From Diphasiastrum complanatum (lineage: Eukaryota; Streptophyta; Lycopodiopsida; Lycopodiales; Lycopodiaceae): a stretch of 64,000 nt of DNA. The stretch covers positions 14,388,538 to 14,452,537 of the forward strand of contig CM055100.1 in the NCBI GenBank assembly GCA_029204225.1. The letters run 5' to 3'. Positions 22,378-35,392 of this stretch are shown one piece after another. How positions within the stretch are numbered: the stretch's first letter is position 1; every line of letters starts with the position of its first letter. The position numbers and the translations under genes are program-made. The notes beneath the pieces are model-generated. The model ran no database searches, was not told the DNA's origin, and worked only from the letters and a program-made list of their open reading frames with translations.

Positions 22378-24107
22378 ATGGTGTGCTCATTTGGGAGTAC
22401 AGGTTGGCATTACAGCAGGGGGCCAATTATTGGACATTGGCATCGATGGGTTTGGAAATTCTATGGTGCAGATTCTCAGGTGGTGAGATGATGGGAAAGC
22501 CTAGAGGAAGTCACTCAGAGCCATGTACCCCAGTACGATCAGGGAGACAATGGTCTCAGGATCCCATGAGCGGCGATTCAGGGACAGGCTTGCATGACAT
22601 GGTGTCAGGTGGCACATAGCCAGGGAGAGCGAGCAGATGCTAGGAGCCAAGTGGAGCAGGTGATGCTTTGGAGCTCGGCTTGTCTAGCAGGATGGTGACA
22701 AGGATCGGAGACATCAGGTGAGCATAGTATGTGGATGACGAGTCCATTGGGGTGGCACTCAGAGAGATGCTACAGTTTTTCAGGTATAATATGTCATTGT
22801 ATGGATGATGTTCTTCAGCTGGTGAATCATGTGATGACCTAGGGATGGGTCATGCCTACTTGGAGGTAGGTGGAATGGAGTGTACCTGTGGTGGTACATA
22901 TCCTGAGGGCATGGAGAGCATTACGGGGTGATGTGGATCCAGCATGCCCATGGTTGTGAGCCAACAAGCATGGAGATGGTTGCTCAGGGAGTGATAGCTG
23001 ATACTTTAGCGAGTGATCAGGTGAGCTACATGGTTATATGCACAATTATCTCCAGGTTGGTATCACATGTTGTTTCTATCCATCATTATTTGGTAAGCAG
23101 GATGCAGTTTATGGTTAGATCCAGTTGGAGCCTAGTTGCACTACATGTGGACAGATTCTTGGAGAGCTATCAGTGGATAATGGATATTTGGTGATCAGAT
23201 GGTACAGGGTACAGGGTTCTGGAGCTATCCTACTTGATATGCTATGGATTGTGGGTGAGTTGTTCATCACGATAGTGGATCTAGTTTTCATTTGCTTTGG
23301 CTTGGACGCTATGATGGATGTTGTGGGGAGATAGGCTCCTTGGTGGGAGGCCTATAGACTGGCCAAATCAGATTTGGCAACGTCAAGCATGGAAAGTTGA
23401 ACCTGCATGAGATGTAGGATAGGCAGATCATCATCAGTATCTCTGGGAGATAGGCGAGCTACTCAGATATAGCCTATGGTGAGGTTTGTGTACATTCATT
23501 CGTTGAGTCCTTGGTAGACTCTTGTGCTTGGAGCATGGGAAATGGACGGGGATCAGCTTTCAGGACCTATTGGATAGATGGATATGCTTGGACGTGAGAG
23601 CATCTTGGTACAGGTGCAGGCCATGGTTGAGGACCTGATTTGGTGACCAGTGGTGTAGTAGTGGATCTACAAGTGGCACAAGTGTTGGTACAACAGGATA
23701 CCACTTATGGGCAGGCCTTGGTAATGTATTTGATGCTTTATCATTTGTGTTGGTTTGCATGAGTGTGTGTGGGCTTGCATGTTGCCTTGTCACGAAAGTC
23801 TAGATCCGAGTTGGAGTTGTATGTGGTTGTGCATTTGCTACATTTGAAACAAAGTAGTCATTTTATGCTCATTGACTTGTCATTGTCTACTAGTTGTTTA
23901 TCTGGTGAGGGTGCAATCTTATGGTGGCAGTAAGATTTCCTCAGGTTGAGCTTAGTTGCTCATTTATGTCAGATTTACAGGTTTGTGCTTGTAAGTGCCT
24001 GAAAGGATGTCAGCCTAGCTAGATGGAGGATGTAAGTCTCATGGTGGCAGTGGGATTTCTTCAATTTGAGCCATGTCGCTCATGTGGTCCACTTGTGTTC
24101 AAGTCGG
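22378..24107 (+). other. TE-C internal region, right piece, non-coding
   Basis: G- and T-rich on this strand, with only short frames lacking known motifs. A block of about 45 bp recurs about 120 bp apart (atggtggcagtaagatttcc near 23921, atggtggcagtgggatttct near 24039). No gag or pol. Confidence 0.65.
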
Positions 24108-24322
24108 ATTGGGGATGAGTCAGTTGGTCGAGAGTATGGTAGACTCTCTGTATGAGCATTGTGTTTGCATGATACTTTGTGTGCCAAACTTGGTGGTTTG
24201 ATGGTGTGCTTGAATGTGAGTCAAGTACAGGACAGCAGGGATATGCATAACATCTTTTGGACACTCTAGACACTGCTGCAATATATTTCTTTACTCCTAC
24301 TGCATTTGAGCTTAAGAGAGAG
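24108..24322 (+). repeat. TE-C 3' internal end, copy 1
   Basis: Starts attggggatgag and ends in a purine tract (aagagagag) before a TGTTAAG LTR start. Repeated with substitutions at 24648-24863. See the finding on the doubled 3' end. Confidence 0.8.
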
Positions 24323-24647
24323 TGTTAAGAATCAGATTTGATCTGATAGATTTATTGTAAGTTGGAAATGCAGTATTGTAATTAACTGTACATATCTTCA
24401 GTTAATTAGGATTTACAATTTTTGATTGTTATCGGGACGTGACTTTCTATTGTCATATAAGTCGGGCACTGATCCTGTAGATGGCTACTTGGGTTAACCG
24501 GGTAGCCACACGGAAGAAATTAGCCTGTATAGTGATTTTGAGTTCATTATGCTATACTCAGAGGGCATGTCCTGGGTTTGTCAGTATGTGTGGCCATATT
24601 GGGCCTAACTCTAGTTTGGCAGGTGGTAGGCCAGTTTAGTGACACCT
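24323..24647 (+). repeat. Truncated diverged TE-C-type LTR
   Basis: Begins TGTTAAGAATCAG and follows the TE-C LTR (gtagccacac, ttagcctgta, ggccatattgggcc) with clear divergence, then breaks off after gacacct. About 325 of about 474 bp are present. Unlike the outer LTRs it has TG at its start. Confidence 0.8.
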
Positions 24648-24863
24648 ATTGGGGACGAGTCAGTTGGTCGAGAGTACATTAGACTCTCTGTAAGAGCATT
24701 GTGGTTGCATGATACTTTGTGAGTCAAACCTGGTGGTTTGTTGGTGGGCTTGAGTGTGAGTCAAGTACAGAGTAGCAGAACATGCATAACATCTTTTGGA
24801 CACTCCAGACATTGCCACAAATTATTGTTTTTCACTCTTATCACATTTGAGCTTAAGGGAGAG
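24648..24863 (+). repeat. TE-C 3' internal end, copy 2
   Basis: Repeats 24108-24322 and ends in the polypurine tract aagggagag that precedes the true 3' LTR. Confidence 0.8.
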
Positions 24864-25337
24864 AGTTAGAAATCAGAGTTAATCTGATATACATTTTATG
24901 TAAGCTCTAAATGTGATGATGTAATTATTGTACAGTTTATTTGGTTTACTGTATATGGTTGTGATCGGGACGTGATCCGCTAGGATATAGTGATCGGGCA
25001 CTGATCCCGTAGCCGGCTACTTGGGTTAGCCGAGTAGCCACACATAGGAAAAATTAGCCTGTACAGAGTTATTTACAGTACTTGCTATACTTGGGGGCAT
25101 GTCCCAAGTTTGTCGGTCGAATTTGGCCATATTGGGCCCCGACCTTTGTTTGACATGTGGTAGGCCAATTTTAGGACACCTGCCTATTCATGCAGTTTGT
25201 GAATACTCTATATGTACAGTGTTTCTTTGTAATCAATTAACTTTTGTTGTGCCATCTTTGAGAGCTTGTGAGGAGTGGCTATGGTGATTGTGTGATGTGA
25301 TCTGCATATTGCACTAGATTCTATCGGAATTTCAACT
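24864..25337 (+). repeat. TE-C 3' LTR
   Basis: 474 bp, AGTTAG...CAACT, partner of 5156-5628. Followed by GAGCC and then TE-B sequence. Confidence 0.88.
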
Positions 25338-26036
25338 GAGCCTTGCATACATCAGTGAGCCGATGATGGGCTAGAATGGATATTGCTTCATCTCCTTCCT
25401 TTCTGTCTCAGTTTGAGGAGATTGTTCCTTTGACAGCCTCGGTCCAGGGTCGAGTGAAAATAGACTTGGTTTACAGTTAGCCAATCCATACCTTTCTAGC
25501 ACATTGGTGAGATATCTTTGTTGGTTGATTAAAATTAGTCTGTTGGATTGAATTCGAAAAATTTTGATTCCGAGAAAATAGTGGACTAGACCCATATCAG
25601 TCATTTTATACTCCTTGGCTAGCATGCATTTGGCGTCCTTCATCAAATTTAGATTATTACCAAATAATAGAGTGTCATCAACATAGAGAGTGATGATGAT
25701 GACAAAATTTGATACAGAGTTGAAGTGGACATTCAAATCTGCTGAGTTTGGAATAAAACCATTCTCAATAAGAAATTTATCTATTTTCTGGAACCAGACT
25801 CTGGGTGACTGTTTCAGCCCATAGAGTACCTTGTGAATTTTGCACACAAGGTGTTGCTTACTCCTCAGTTCGTATCCTTTTGGCTGTGACATAAAGAATT
25901 TCTCTTCAATGGCCCCATTGAGAAAAGCAAATTGGACATCCATTTGGACTTTGAGATCTGCTATAGTTACAAAGGAGAGTAATAGCCATATCGAAGCATG
26001 CTTGACTACTAGGCTGAAGCCCTATTCTTCACATTT
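25338..26036 (-). pseudogene. TE-B reverse transcriptase (right half)
   Basis: The minus strand from about 26036 reads VVKHASIWLLL, then MDVQFAFLNGAIEEKFFMSQPKGYE, HKVLYGLKQSPRVWF, ITLYVDDTLLFGNNL with the catalytic YVDD intact, and MTDMGLVHYFLGI. A stop lies near 25365, just before the IIGSLMY block. The frame then meets the TE-C 3' edge and continues at 5155. Upstream of about 26036 RT similarity stops abruptly, so the 5' part of TE-B is lost. Confidence 0.85.
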
Positions 26037-26040
26037 GTGG

Positions 26041-27959
26041 TTGGTTTATTGCCAGACTCTCACTCTACTTTCATGCTTGAAGTTCCTATTCCTTGGCTTG
26101 GGGGTGAAGCTTCTAGAGTTTGATTGGATGCTTCTACTTGGTTGGGTAGTTTCTCCATAGTGTGTTTTCCATTGTGTATGTGTTTGTAAGCAAGATCTTG
26201 AGGAGCTTCCCTCATAGTGGTATCAGAGCAAGGCTTGCAAAGCTTGGAGAGGTTGTGCTTTTTCATTGGAGCTTGGTGGAGATCAACTAGTATTCTCATC
26301 CAAGAGGTAAAACAAGGTTGCAAGTTGGTGGATCTTCCCAATTTCAGTTTGATTGATCCATATCTCTCTCAATTTCATTGTGGTTTATGGTGAATTGTGT
26401 TAGGAAATCAATTTTGGTTGTCTTTTTGGAGCTTTTGCTAGTGTAATCTCAAAACTAGTGTAGTTCTAAATTTTTCAACAAGTGTACTTTCTTATTAGAG
26501 GCTGAAATTCATGATGCATGTTGGATCTTCCAAGGATTATGGATTCTAGACTAGGTTTTGGCCAGAATTGCTAGGTTTTCATGCTTTTTGATACAAAATT
26601 GATAGTAACCAAAATCTAGCAAGATTAGTTCAATTAGATGATTAGAATCCCATAAATTGGTTTGCATTTGTTGGAGAAAAACATTCTTGCCATAAATTTT
26701 CACTTTGTCATGATTAAAAAACCTTGAAAAAGCCCAAAAATCATGATTTTTGCTTGTTTTTTTATATAATTGGATAATAGAAGGCTGTAAAACACCAAGT
26801 AGAGCTTGTAGAAAGATGAATTATAGTCTTAAGAAGCTTTCCTTGGGGTTAGAACCAAGAATTCTAACAATTGAGCATGTAGGAAGTCAAAAAGGGCAAA
26901 AATTGACCATTTTTTGGTGAATTTTGGGGGTGGATCGCTCTAAACCCATAAGGAGATAATCCTGGATTTTTTACGTGATGAGTAGTATTCCTTTTAACCT
27001 TCCCATCAAGCTATCAGACCTGTAATTTGGTGAGTGGAGGCTTAAGTTTCAATTGGTTTTTTGGATGTTTTGAACTCGCACATGTGGATCCTAGATGGCA
27101 GGCTGATGTAGCAAGTGTTTTGATCACTAGGTATCCCTCTGATCTGAGCTTTACAGCACCTAATTTGGTGTCCTGTAACAAAAGATATGATTATATGAAA
27201 TTTTGCAATTTTATGAGTGAAATTGGCAAAATTTTGAATTATTCTGATTGCATGCATGACAATTTTCTAATTTGAAGTACTATGCTTGCATGGAATGTCT
27301 GCATGTTGATTCTCAAAGTGATTATGACATGTTTGAGTGGTTTAGATCTATTTCAAGTGGTTATACGCATGTGTTCTGACTGTTAAGACACAAATTTGGA
27401 TTTATGGCTGACAATTTCTCAGTGTTTTGTTCCCTTTCTTAGTAAGGTTGTAATAAAATCTTATCTAGAATATATCATTCTTACGAACTTCATTGCTGTC
27501 TACATCTCCCTTTTCTGTATGCTGTGTGGAAATTTCATTCCTGAAAGACCCAGATTAGGGATGCAGCTTGTAAATCACTCCAACTGAATTTGTTGTGCGG
27601 TCAAGTACAATTTGCTTTGGAGCCATACTTCCTACAATTAATGGACTTGAGATAAACTTACTCAAGGACGTAGAAATAGTGAATTTCAAATGTATTTGTT
27701 GGTAATATGGAAGTACAACATTCTCTTATCATAATAACATGAGAGAATTCAACCCATGCTTCTTTAAACTTATAATATATGAAGCCATTATACACTGAAA
27801 TTAATTTGGAAGATTTGAGATTTCATATTGAAAAGTTACTTTGAGATGATTCTCCTAACAAACCAACGGAGACTTTGCATAAAGCTCTGATGAAAAAAAA
27901 TTTGCACGTCACGTTTTGTTGCTATAGGACATAAGTATAAACATTGATTCAAAGTAGAA
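26041..27959. other. Non-coding region with an isolated PBS
   Basis: No recognisable gene. A PBS-like site lies at 26218-26229 (plus strand), with a possible leader to its right, but no paired LTR or gag can be shown. Sequence from about 26400 is AT-rich without long frames. Confidence 0.5.
26218..26229 (+). other. Isolated TGGTATCAGAGC primer-binding site
   Basis: Exact match to the initiator-Met PBS seen elsewhere in the window. The bases before it (ctcatag) do not end in CA, so the LTR boundary is unclear. Probably the relic of another element's 5' end. Confidence 0.5.
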
Positions 27960-28064
27960 AAGATTTACTTAGATTTTGGGAGTTGTAATGCCTTGTGCTC
28001 AGGTGTCCTTTGTATTTTGGGACCACCTCCAGGAGCATAATGTCCATCCAATTTTCTCTCTCCT

Positions 28065-28181
28065 AGGAATCTGTCATTCTCTCTCCTCTCTCCGGTGGAA
28101 TGCACATTCTCTCTCCGGTGGAATGCACGTTCTCTCTCCGGTGGAATGCATGTTCTCTCTCCTCTCTCCGGTGGAATGTGC
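28065..28181 (+). repeat. 24-bp minisatellite
   Basis: About four units of ctctctccggtggaatgca followed by a variable cat/cgt/tgt. Long frames on both strands here come from the repeat. Confidence 0.75.
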
Positions 28182-28309
28182 ATGTGCTATGTGGCAGCCC
28201 ATCATTGGCTGTCCACATCCACATTCCAGCACAAACGTAAAAATATTTGCGAAAAAAAACGGCCAAAAAACCAAAAAAAAATACTAAAAAAAAAAAACTG
28301 GTCCACTCG

Positions 28310-28490
28310 TACGGCTGTACGGCCGTACCATACGGACAAAAATGAAAAAAAAAAAAAAAAAAAAAACCTTCGCACAATGGCATTATGTAGGGAAAGGCCC
28401 GAAGCCCTCGGGCCTTCCTTGTTGGTCGGGGCCTACCCGCCCTCGGGCAAGGGCCCTCCCAGCAAGGAAGGCCCTCAGGCAGCCCCCCCC
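28310..28490. repeat. GC-rich foldback island with homopolymers
   Basis: In AT-rich surroundings: palindrome gtacggccgtac (28317-28328), an A run near 28342-28366, a 9-bp stem aaggcccga/tcgggcctt (28394-28402 with 28408-28416), a 12-bp stem gggccttccttg/caaggaaggccc (28410-28421 with 28463-28474), and a C run (28483-28494). No tRNA fold was recognised. Confidence 0.65.
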
Positions 28491-28494
28491 CCCC

Positions 28495-29407
28495 ACGAAA
28501 TTTTTTTTCTTGACTGTATTTTATTTTAGATTGTTTGCACATTATCTAGGTTATTCTGTATTCCCATATTATTGCAGAAGCTAACCGAGTCTATAAGATA
28601 CACTGATAACTTATTCGGTTCTGGATCGTCCTGCTTTGGTACTCTTTTGTATAACGACCTTAACATTTTTGGTGGAAGAATATGTCCTAAAGACTCATAT
28701 CAACTTAATTGTGCATCCAGTGGTGATAACTGATTTTTCGAATCTTTCTCTAATAAATCACACTAAGTCAAATCTCTGAGTGATTTCTCTTTTACCCCCA
28801 AGATACCTTTTGATTCTATTTGTCATATTGAATCTTTGAAGACAAGCTGCTATATTCCAACTATACACCTCTCTCATCATTCCATCATCTAAAGCAGCAC
28901 TATGTTATGTAGGAGATATTGGGATAACATCGATGTTTTTGTTGAATAGTCATCAAGCTATGAAAGATTGTCGCTAAAAGTTTAGACGAAGCAATTAGCA
29001 CAACTATGTTTCTGGAATTTCTAATTGTGTTTTCATGTGCTACATTCCTTTGATGATAATGAACAATTAGCTAATGTTGCAAGTCTTTATTGAGCTATTT
29101 AATGTGGAGCTATTTAAATGCCAGCCTGAGCTGGCTGTCAGAGGCTCTGTTGCAGGCGTTAAACCTCCAGCCCAGATGCATCTCCACCACCTATAAGAGA
29201 GTGTGAGCATGGAGTTGAGGCCTGTAGTGGGCCTTGAGCTGTCAGCTCAGGATGGCATTTAACTTCACCTGCTATATCTTTCTAATCGCTTGTGTAAATA
29301 GACAACTGCAACAATCAAAATTATTTAATGGGTGAGGAAAAAGTAAGTTGTAGATCTTTTGTCAAGAGACCTAACTTCTTAACCGGCCTATTTTTGTATT
29401 CTACAAG
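28495..29407. other. Non-coding, possibly intron/5' flank of the AKR remnant
   Basis: No domain seen. The right end (tattctacaag, to 29407) looks like a splice acceptor for the exon that follows, but no upstream aldo-keto reductase exon could be found. Confidence 0.4.
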
Positions 29408-29633
29408 TCTGTTTGTGATGGGGGCTGATGATCGGACACTCTATACTAGTCAAAAGCTACAAGAAAGAAAGAATACTGCAGAACAAGCAAGTTTTTGATT
29501 GGGATCTCTCAGAAGAAGACCTCAAGAAAATTGAGACTTTACCGCAAAAGAGATTGATTCTAGCTGTTTGGTTTGTTAATGTAGGCAACAGTCTTACAAA
29601 AGTTATGAGGAATTGTGGGATGGAGAGGTTTAA
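29408..29633 (+). pseudogene. Aldo-keto reductase, last exon remnant
   Basis: The frame reads CL-stop-WG, then SILVKSYKKERILQN and FDWDLSEEDLKKIETLPQKR, matching the C-terminal part of plant AKR4-type enzymes (chalcone-reductase-like, methylecgonone-reductase-like), where a K-S-F/Y-x-x-x-R segment binds NADPH phosphate. After a frame change near 29580 a second frame gives SYKSYEELWDGEV and then a stop, the family's usual C-terminus. A TGA (29416-29418) sits where the family has Arg. Upstream exons with the catalytic Tyr and Lys are absent, so this is a dead fragment. It is the only host-gene trace I recognise. Domain identity is good; the exact subfamily is uncertain. Confidence 0.8.
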
Positions 29634-29683
29634 AAGCTGTTAGAAATTGTGATCAGAGGCTGATTTCCATGGAGAAATGAAGT

Positions 29684-30715
29684 TTGTTCAGACAGACCAG
29701 ACCTTTACCTGCATACGACAAGACAAGTGTCTTCTCATCGACATTTGTATTCCAGGTTGATAATGGTGCCAGGTGGCTCATAGATTCAAGCGCCATGAGG
29801 CATATGATCGAAGAGAGCAATTGGTTTGAGAAGTTCTCACCAATCCATGATGGGGACAAGGTCACATAGGCCAATGGGGAGGAATGTCAAATTCAGGGGG
29901 TCGACAATGTATTTGTGCAGTTTTCTGATGGTAAGATCAAAAATATTTCCAATGTGCTTTATGTTCTTGGACTAAAAAAGAGTTAGCTTAATTCTATTGG
30001 TGTGATGGCAAATCAACATCTTAAGGTTGAGTTTGTCAAGGATGGTTTTCTGATGAAAGATATGGACCACAACTACAAGGTGGTAGCGAAAGGTCATCGG
30101 GATAGTAATTGTGGCCTCTACAAATTGGATGCTGCAAAACCAAGTGAATATGGTTTAGCTACTTCAACAGCATCACAATTTGAATTGTGGCATAGAAGAT
30201 TAGGCCACTTGGATTACTAGCTTTACAGGATGATCATCACTCTATATGTGAAGGATGTGTTATGGAAAAACATCATAGGGAGACATTCAAGAAGGGTAGG
30301 GCTACAAGAGCCAAGAAATCACTTGAACTCATTCATAGTGACTTGTGCGGCCCAATGAAGACCATGTCGATGGGAGGAGCCCATTATTTTATGACTTTCA
30401 TAGATGATTACTCCAAGAGGACATGTATTTATTTCTTGAAGAAGAAATCTAACGCTTTTGCTCACTTCAAGGAATTCAAGGCTTTAGTGGAGAACCAACT
30501 GGATGCATGAATCAAAGTGCTAAGATCTGATAGAGAAGACGAATACAAATCAGATGATTTTGAGGACTTTTGCAAGGAACATGGGATCAAAAGACAATTC
30601 ACTCAATCTCACATGCCGCATAGTAATGGTGTAGTAGAAAGGAAGAATAGAGCCATTATGGAGAGTGCAAGCTCCATGATGAAGCAAACATTAGAGAAAA
30701 TTTTGGTTTGAATGG
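29684..30715 (+). pseudogene. TE-G protease and integrase (copia)
   Basis: Protease starts RWLIDSSAMRHM, where the catalytic D-S-G is D-S-S. Next come the ISNVLYVLGLKKS block, the pre-integrase part with LWHRRLGHLDY, the CEGCVMEKHHRETF zinc half, ELIHSDLCGPMKTMSMGGAHYF with the first catalytic Asp, FIDDYSKRT, a decayed RSDREDEYK (Asp kept), and SNGVVERKNRAI with the catalytic Glu. Stops and frameshifts occur near 29868, 29985, 30220 and 30508. The frame ends near FWFEWG (30715), where a non-coding insert of about 2.5 kb begins. Confidence 0.85.
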
Positions 30716-30908
30716 GGCCCTATAAGGATTGCCACGTAGGTTGTCTGAGTTTCTAACTCAAGTAGCCAAGTATAATAAACTAAAAAAAATTAAATCATTA
30801 ATGTGAAAAAAAACATATAATAAGGGGTGTAAGAGAAGTCTTGAAAAGGTCAAAATTAATGAGGGAGTATGGTGCAAATTTTCTTACAATCAATGGTATT
30901 TAGTTATA

Positions 30909-30910
<2 letters not shown>

Positions 30911-30945
<35 letters not shown>

Positions 30946-30956
30946 TTAAGTTATAG

Positions 30957-31021
<65 letters not shown>
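30911..31021. repeat. (TA)n then (GA)n microsatellites
   Basis: (TA) about 30911-30944, then (GA) about 30959-31021, followed by a G run. Confidence 0.95.
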
Positions 31022-33223
<2,202 letters not shown>

Positions 33224-34676
33224 CACAGGTCACCATGATGTTGTCTTCCTTGAAGACAAGTTTCATGATTTCAAGCAAAAGCATCAAATGCAAGAGTTTG
33301 TCACAACAGCTCCATTCTCCATCAATAGGCACCGACCTACGAATGTTCAAATGCAGGAGTTTGTCCCAACATCTCCATTCACCATCGATGGGCTTAGACC
33401 CACAAATGTTCATCAACCACAAGATAAAGTTATCCTAGTCATTCATCTAGGAGAAACATCTACTCAAGCACCTGCAGTCCAAAGATTTACACGTCAATGA
33501 TAGCAACTTGATCGTTTCATCCCTCAGGCGTTCATCAGTCATGATGAACCTACCACTGTTGCCGAAGCATTGTCATCGTCAGATGCAAACAACTGGAAGG
33601 CGACAATCGATGCTGAGTATAGTTTCTTGATGAAGAACAAGACTTGGAGTCTTGTTAATCCTCCTGCAGGTATAAAACATATCGACTCTAAATGGATCTT
33701 CAAGCTAAAGCTTAAGCCAGATGGATCAATATCCAAATGGAAAGCTTGCTTAATGGTTAAAGTATTTGAGCAAGTATATGGAATAGATTACATTGACACC
33801 TTCAATCCAATGGTAAAGCATCAATCTATTCGCACCTTGCTGGCTATAGCTACTACAGAGGATCTGGACATTCACCAGATGGACGTCCGGATAGCGTTCC
33901 TTCATGGATATATACAAGAAGCCATATTCATTTATCAACCAAAGGGTTACGTCCTTCAAGGCCAAGAGCATTTGGTATGTATATTGCACAAGGCACTATA
34001 TGGCCTCAATAAAGCTCCTCGGGCCTAGTATGAAAGAATCAACCACTTCTTGTTGTAGCATAATTTCACTTCTTGCTCCGCAGAGTCTAATGTGTATCTC
34101 AAGCGTAAAGGGTCAAGCTATGTTTTTATAGCATTGTACGTTGATGATTCTTTAATCATCAACAATTCAAATCAGTTACTGCATGAAGCTAAATTTTTGC
34201 TTTCATTAGAATTTGAGATGACTGATTTAGGCCCAGTTCATTACCTATTTGGTATGGAGAGACACAGAGATCGCACAAGCAAAAGGACCACTATAAGCCA
34301 AGAGTCCTATTTAACCAATGTACTTCACAGATATGGCATGATGGACTACAAGCCCATAGACACACCTATGGATCCAGGATCGAAGTTGTCCAAAGACATG
34401 TGGCCAAGAACTCAACCAAATCAGCAAAAAATGTGCAAGTGTCCTTATCAGTCTGTCATAAGATCTATAATGTATTCTATGATTTGCACAAGACCTGATC
34501 TAGCATATGCGGTAAGCACACTATCTCAATACATGTCCAATCCAGGCCTACAACATTGGAAGGTTCTACAAAGAGTATTAAAGTACATTCAAGCTAAGAA
34601 ACACTATGCTTTGAGCTATAACAGTACTACAAACGCTGCACTTTTGTTAATCACTTATTCAGATTCAGATTGCTAG
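33224..34676 (+). pseudogene. TE-G reverse transcriptase (copia)
   Basis: Begins with the end of the integrase C-terminal region (DVVFLEDKFHDF), then a linker with a duplicated segment of about 21 residues (QMQEFVTTAPFSIN and QMQEFVPTSPFTID). RT proper: NNWKATIDAEYSFLMKNKTW, DSKWIFKLKL, IHQMDVRIAFLHG, KALYGLNKAPRA, IALYVDDSLIINN with YVDD intact, MTDLGPVHYLFGM, then SIMYSMICTRPDLAYAVSTLSQYMSNP. Stops near 34026 and 34056. It ends at the first RNase H aspartate (YSDSDC, 34675); RNase H is missing. Probably the continuation of 29684-30715. Confidence 0.85.
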
Positions 34677-35392
34677 ATCTATTCCACTTTTAAAGAATCA
34701 GATTTCTATATTGTGAAAAAGATTTTCAAATTCAATCAGTCGATACTCCTCAAAAATGAAAAATTCTTAGAATCCAAATCAGACTATATCAGATTTGACC
34801 CAAATTTTGGCAGATACTTGATCTAGAAAATCAGAACCTAAAAATAGTACTGGCGAAGGTTCCCTAGGTGAAGATTGGCTCAACGAAGGTCCAGCAGTGC
34901 TATTTAAAAAAAAAAAAACTCTCTGATCAGGTTTTTCTGACAATTTCTAAGGAAATAACCTTCGCCCAACTCTCAGATTAAAAATCTAACACAAATAAAG
35001 CTTGGATAAACTTGGCAAAGGTTTTCGGCACACAAAAACACAGTTTATGTAGTTTAGCGAGGGTAAACATCAAGATTTTCTATGATCTGGATAGGAAGAA
35101 TGTTCGCCAAACTCAAAAATATTATTTTATTATAAATAGAATGTTCTGAAAACTCGACAAAGATTTTGGCGAAGAAACAAAAATAATCTTGGTATTTTTG
35201 CAAAAAAAGACTTTTTTGACAAAAATATGGCAATATGACAACTGATCCATTGAGAAAACCTTCTATTTCTGATATTATTCAATGCCAACCTGGCAGTAGA
35301 TAGATCTGAATCACACCTATGCATAGTGAATCGAGTGAAGGTTCTTTATTTGTAATTTTAGGGTTTTGGTGATTTTTTGGTGTTTTTTGAGA
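34677..35392. other. Non-coding AT-rich spacer
   Basis: No gene. It contains several cgaaggtt/ccttcgcc words and a short A run (34906-34918). It abuts the truncated TE-H 5' LTR. Confidence 0.4.

Larger units (their letters stand above)
5156..25337 (+). mobile_element. TE-C: non-coding LTR retrotransposon with AGTT...AACT ends
   Basis: Two direct LTRs (5156-5628 and 24864-25337, about 22 differences) begin AGTTAG and end CAACT. A PBS follows the first and a polypurine tract (aagggagag, 24855-24863) precedes the second. Flanking 5-mers GATCC (5151-5155) and GAGCC (25338-25342) fit a target duplication with one substitution. Removing TE-D (7292-13153) and the TE-E complex (14140-22377) leaves about 6.1 kb, with about 5.1 kb internal and no gag or pol. 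This is the layout of a large non-autonomous derivative (LARD type). The internal sequence is rich in G and T on this strand. Confidence 0.85.

Noticed and set aside
14130-22382. ATGGC/ATGGT as a target duplication of the TE-E complex
   Set aside because: Only four of five bases match, and the left one would leave five unexplained bases before the arm; not convincing.
28391-28480. GC-rich stems considered as a tRNA or structured ncRNA gene
   Set aside because: No T-loop, anticodon arm or acceptor arrangement could be fitted; kept only as a foldback region.
27965-28584. Frames on both strands, one of about 159 codons
   Set aside because: They run through the 24-bp minisatellite and homopolymers; no domain, overlapping on both strands.
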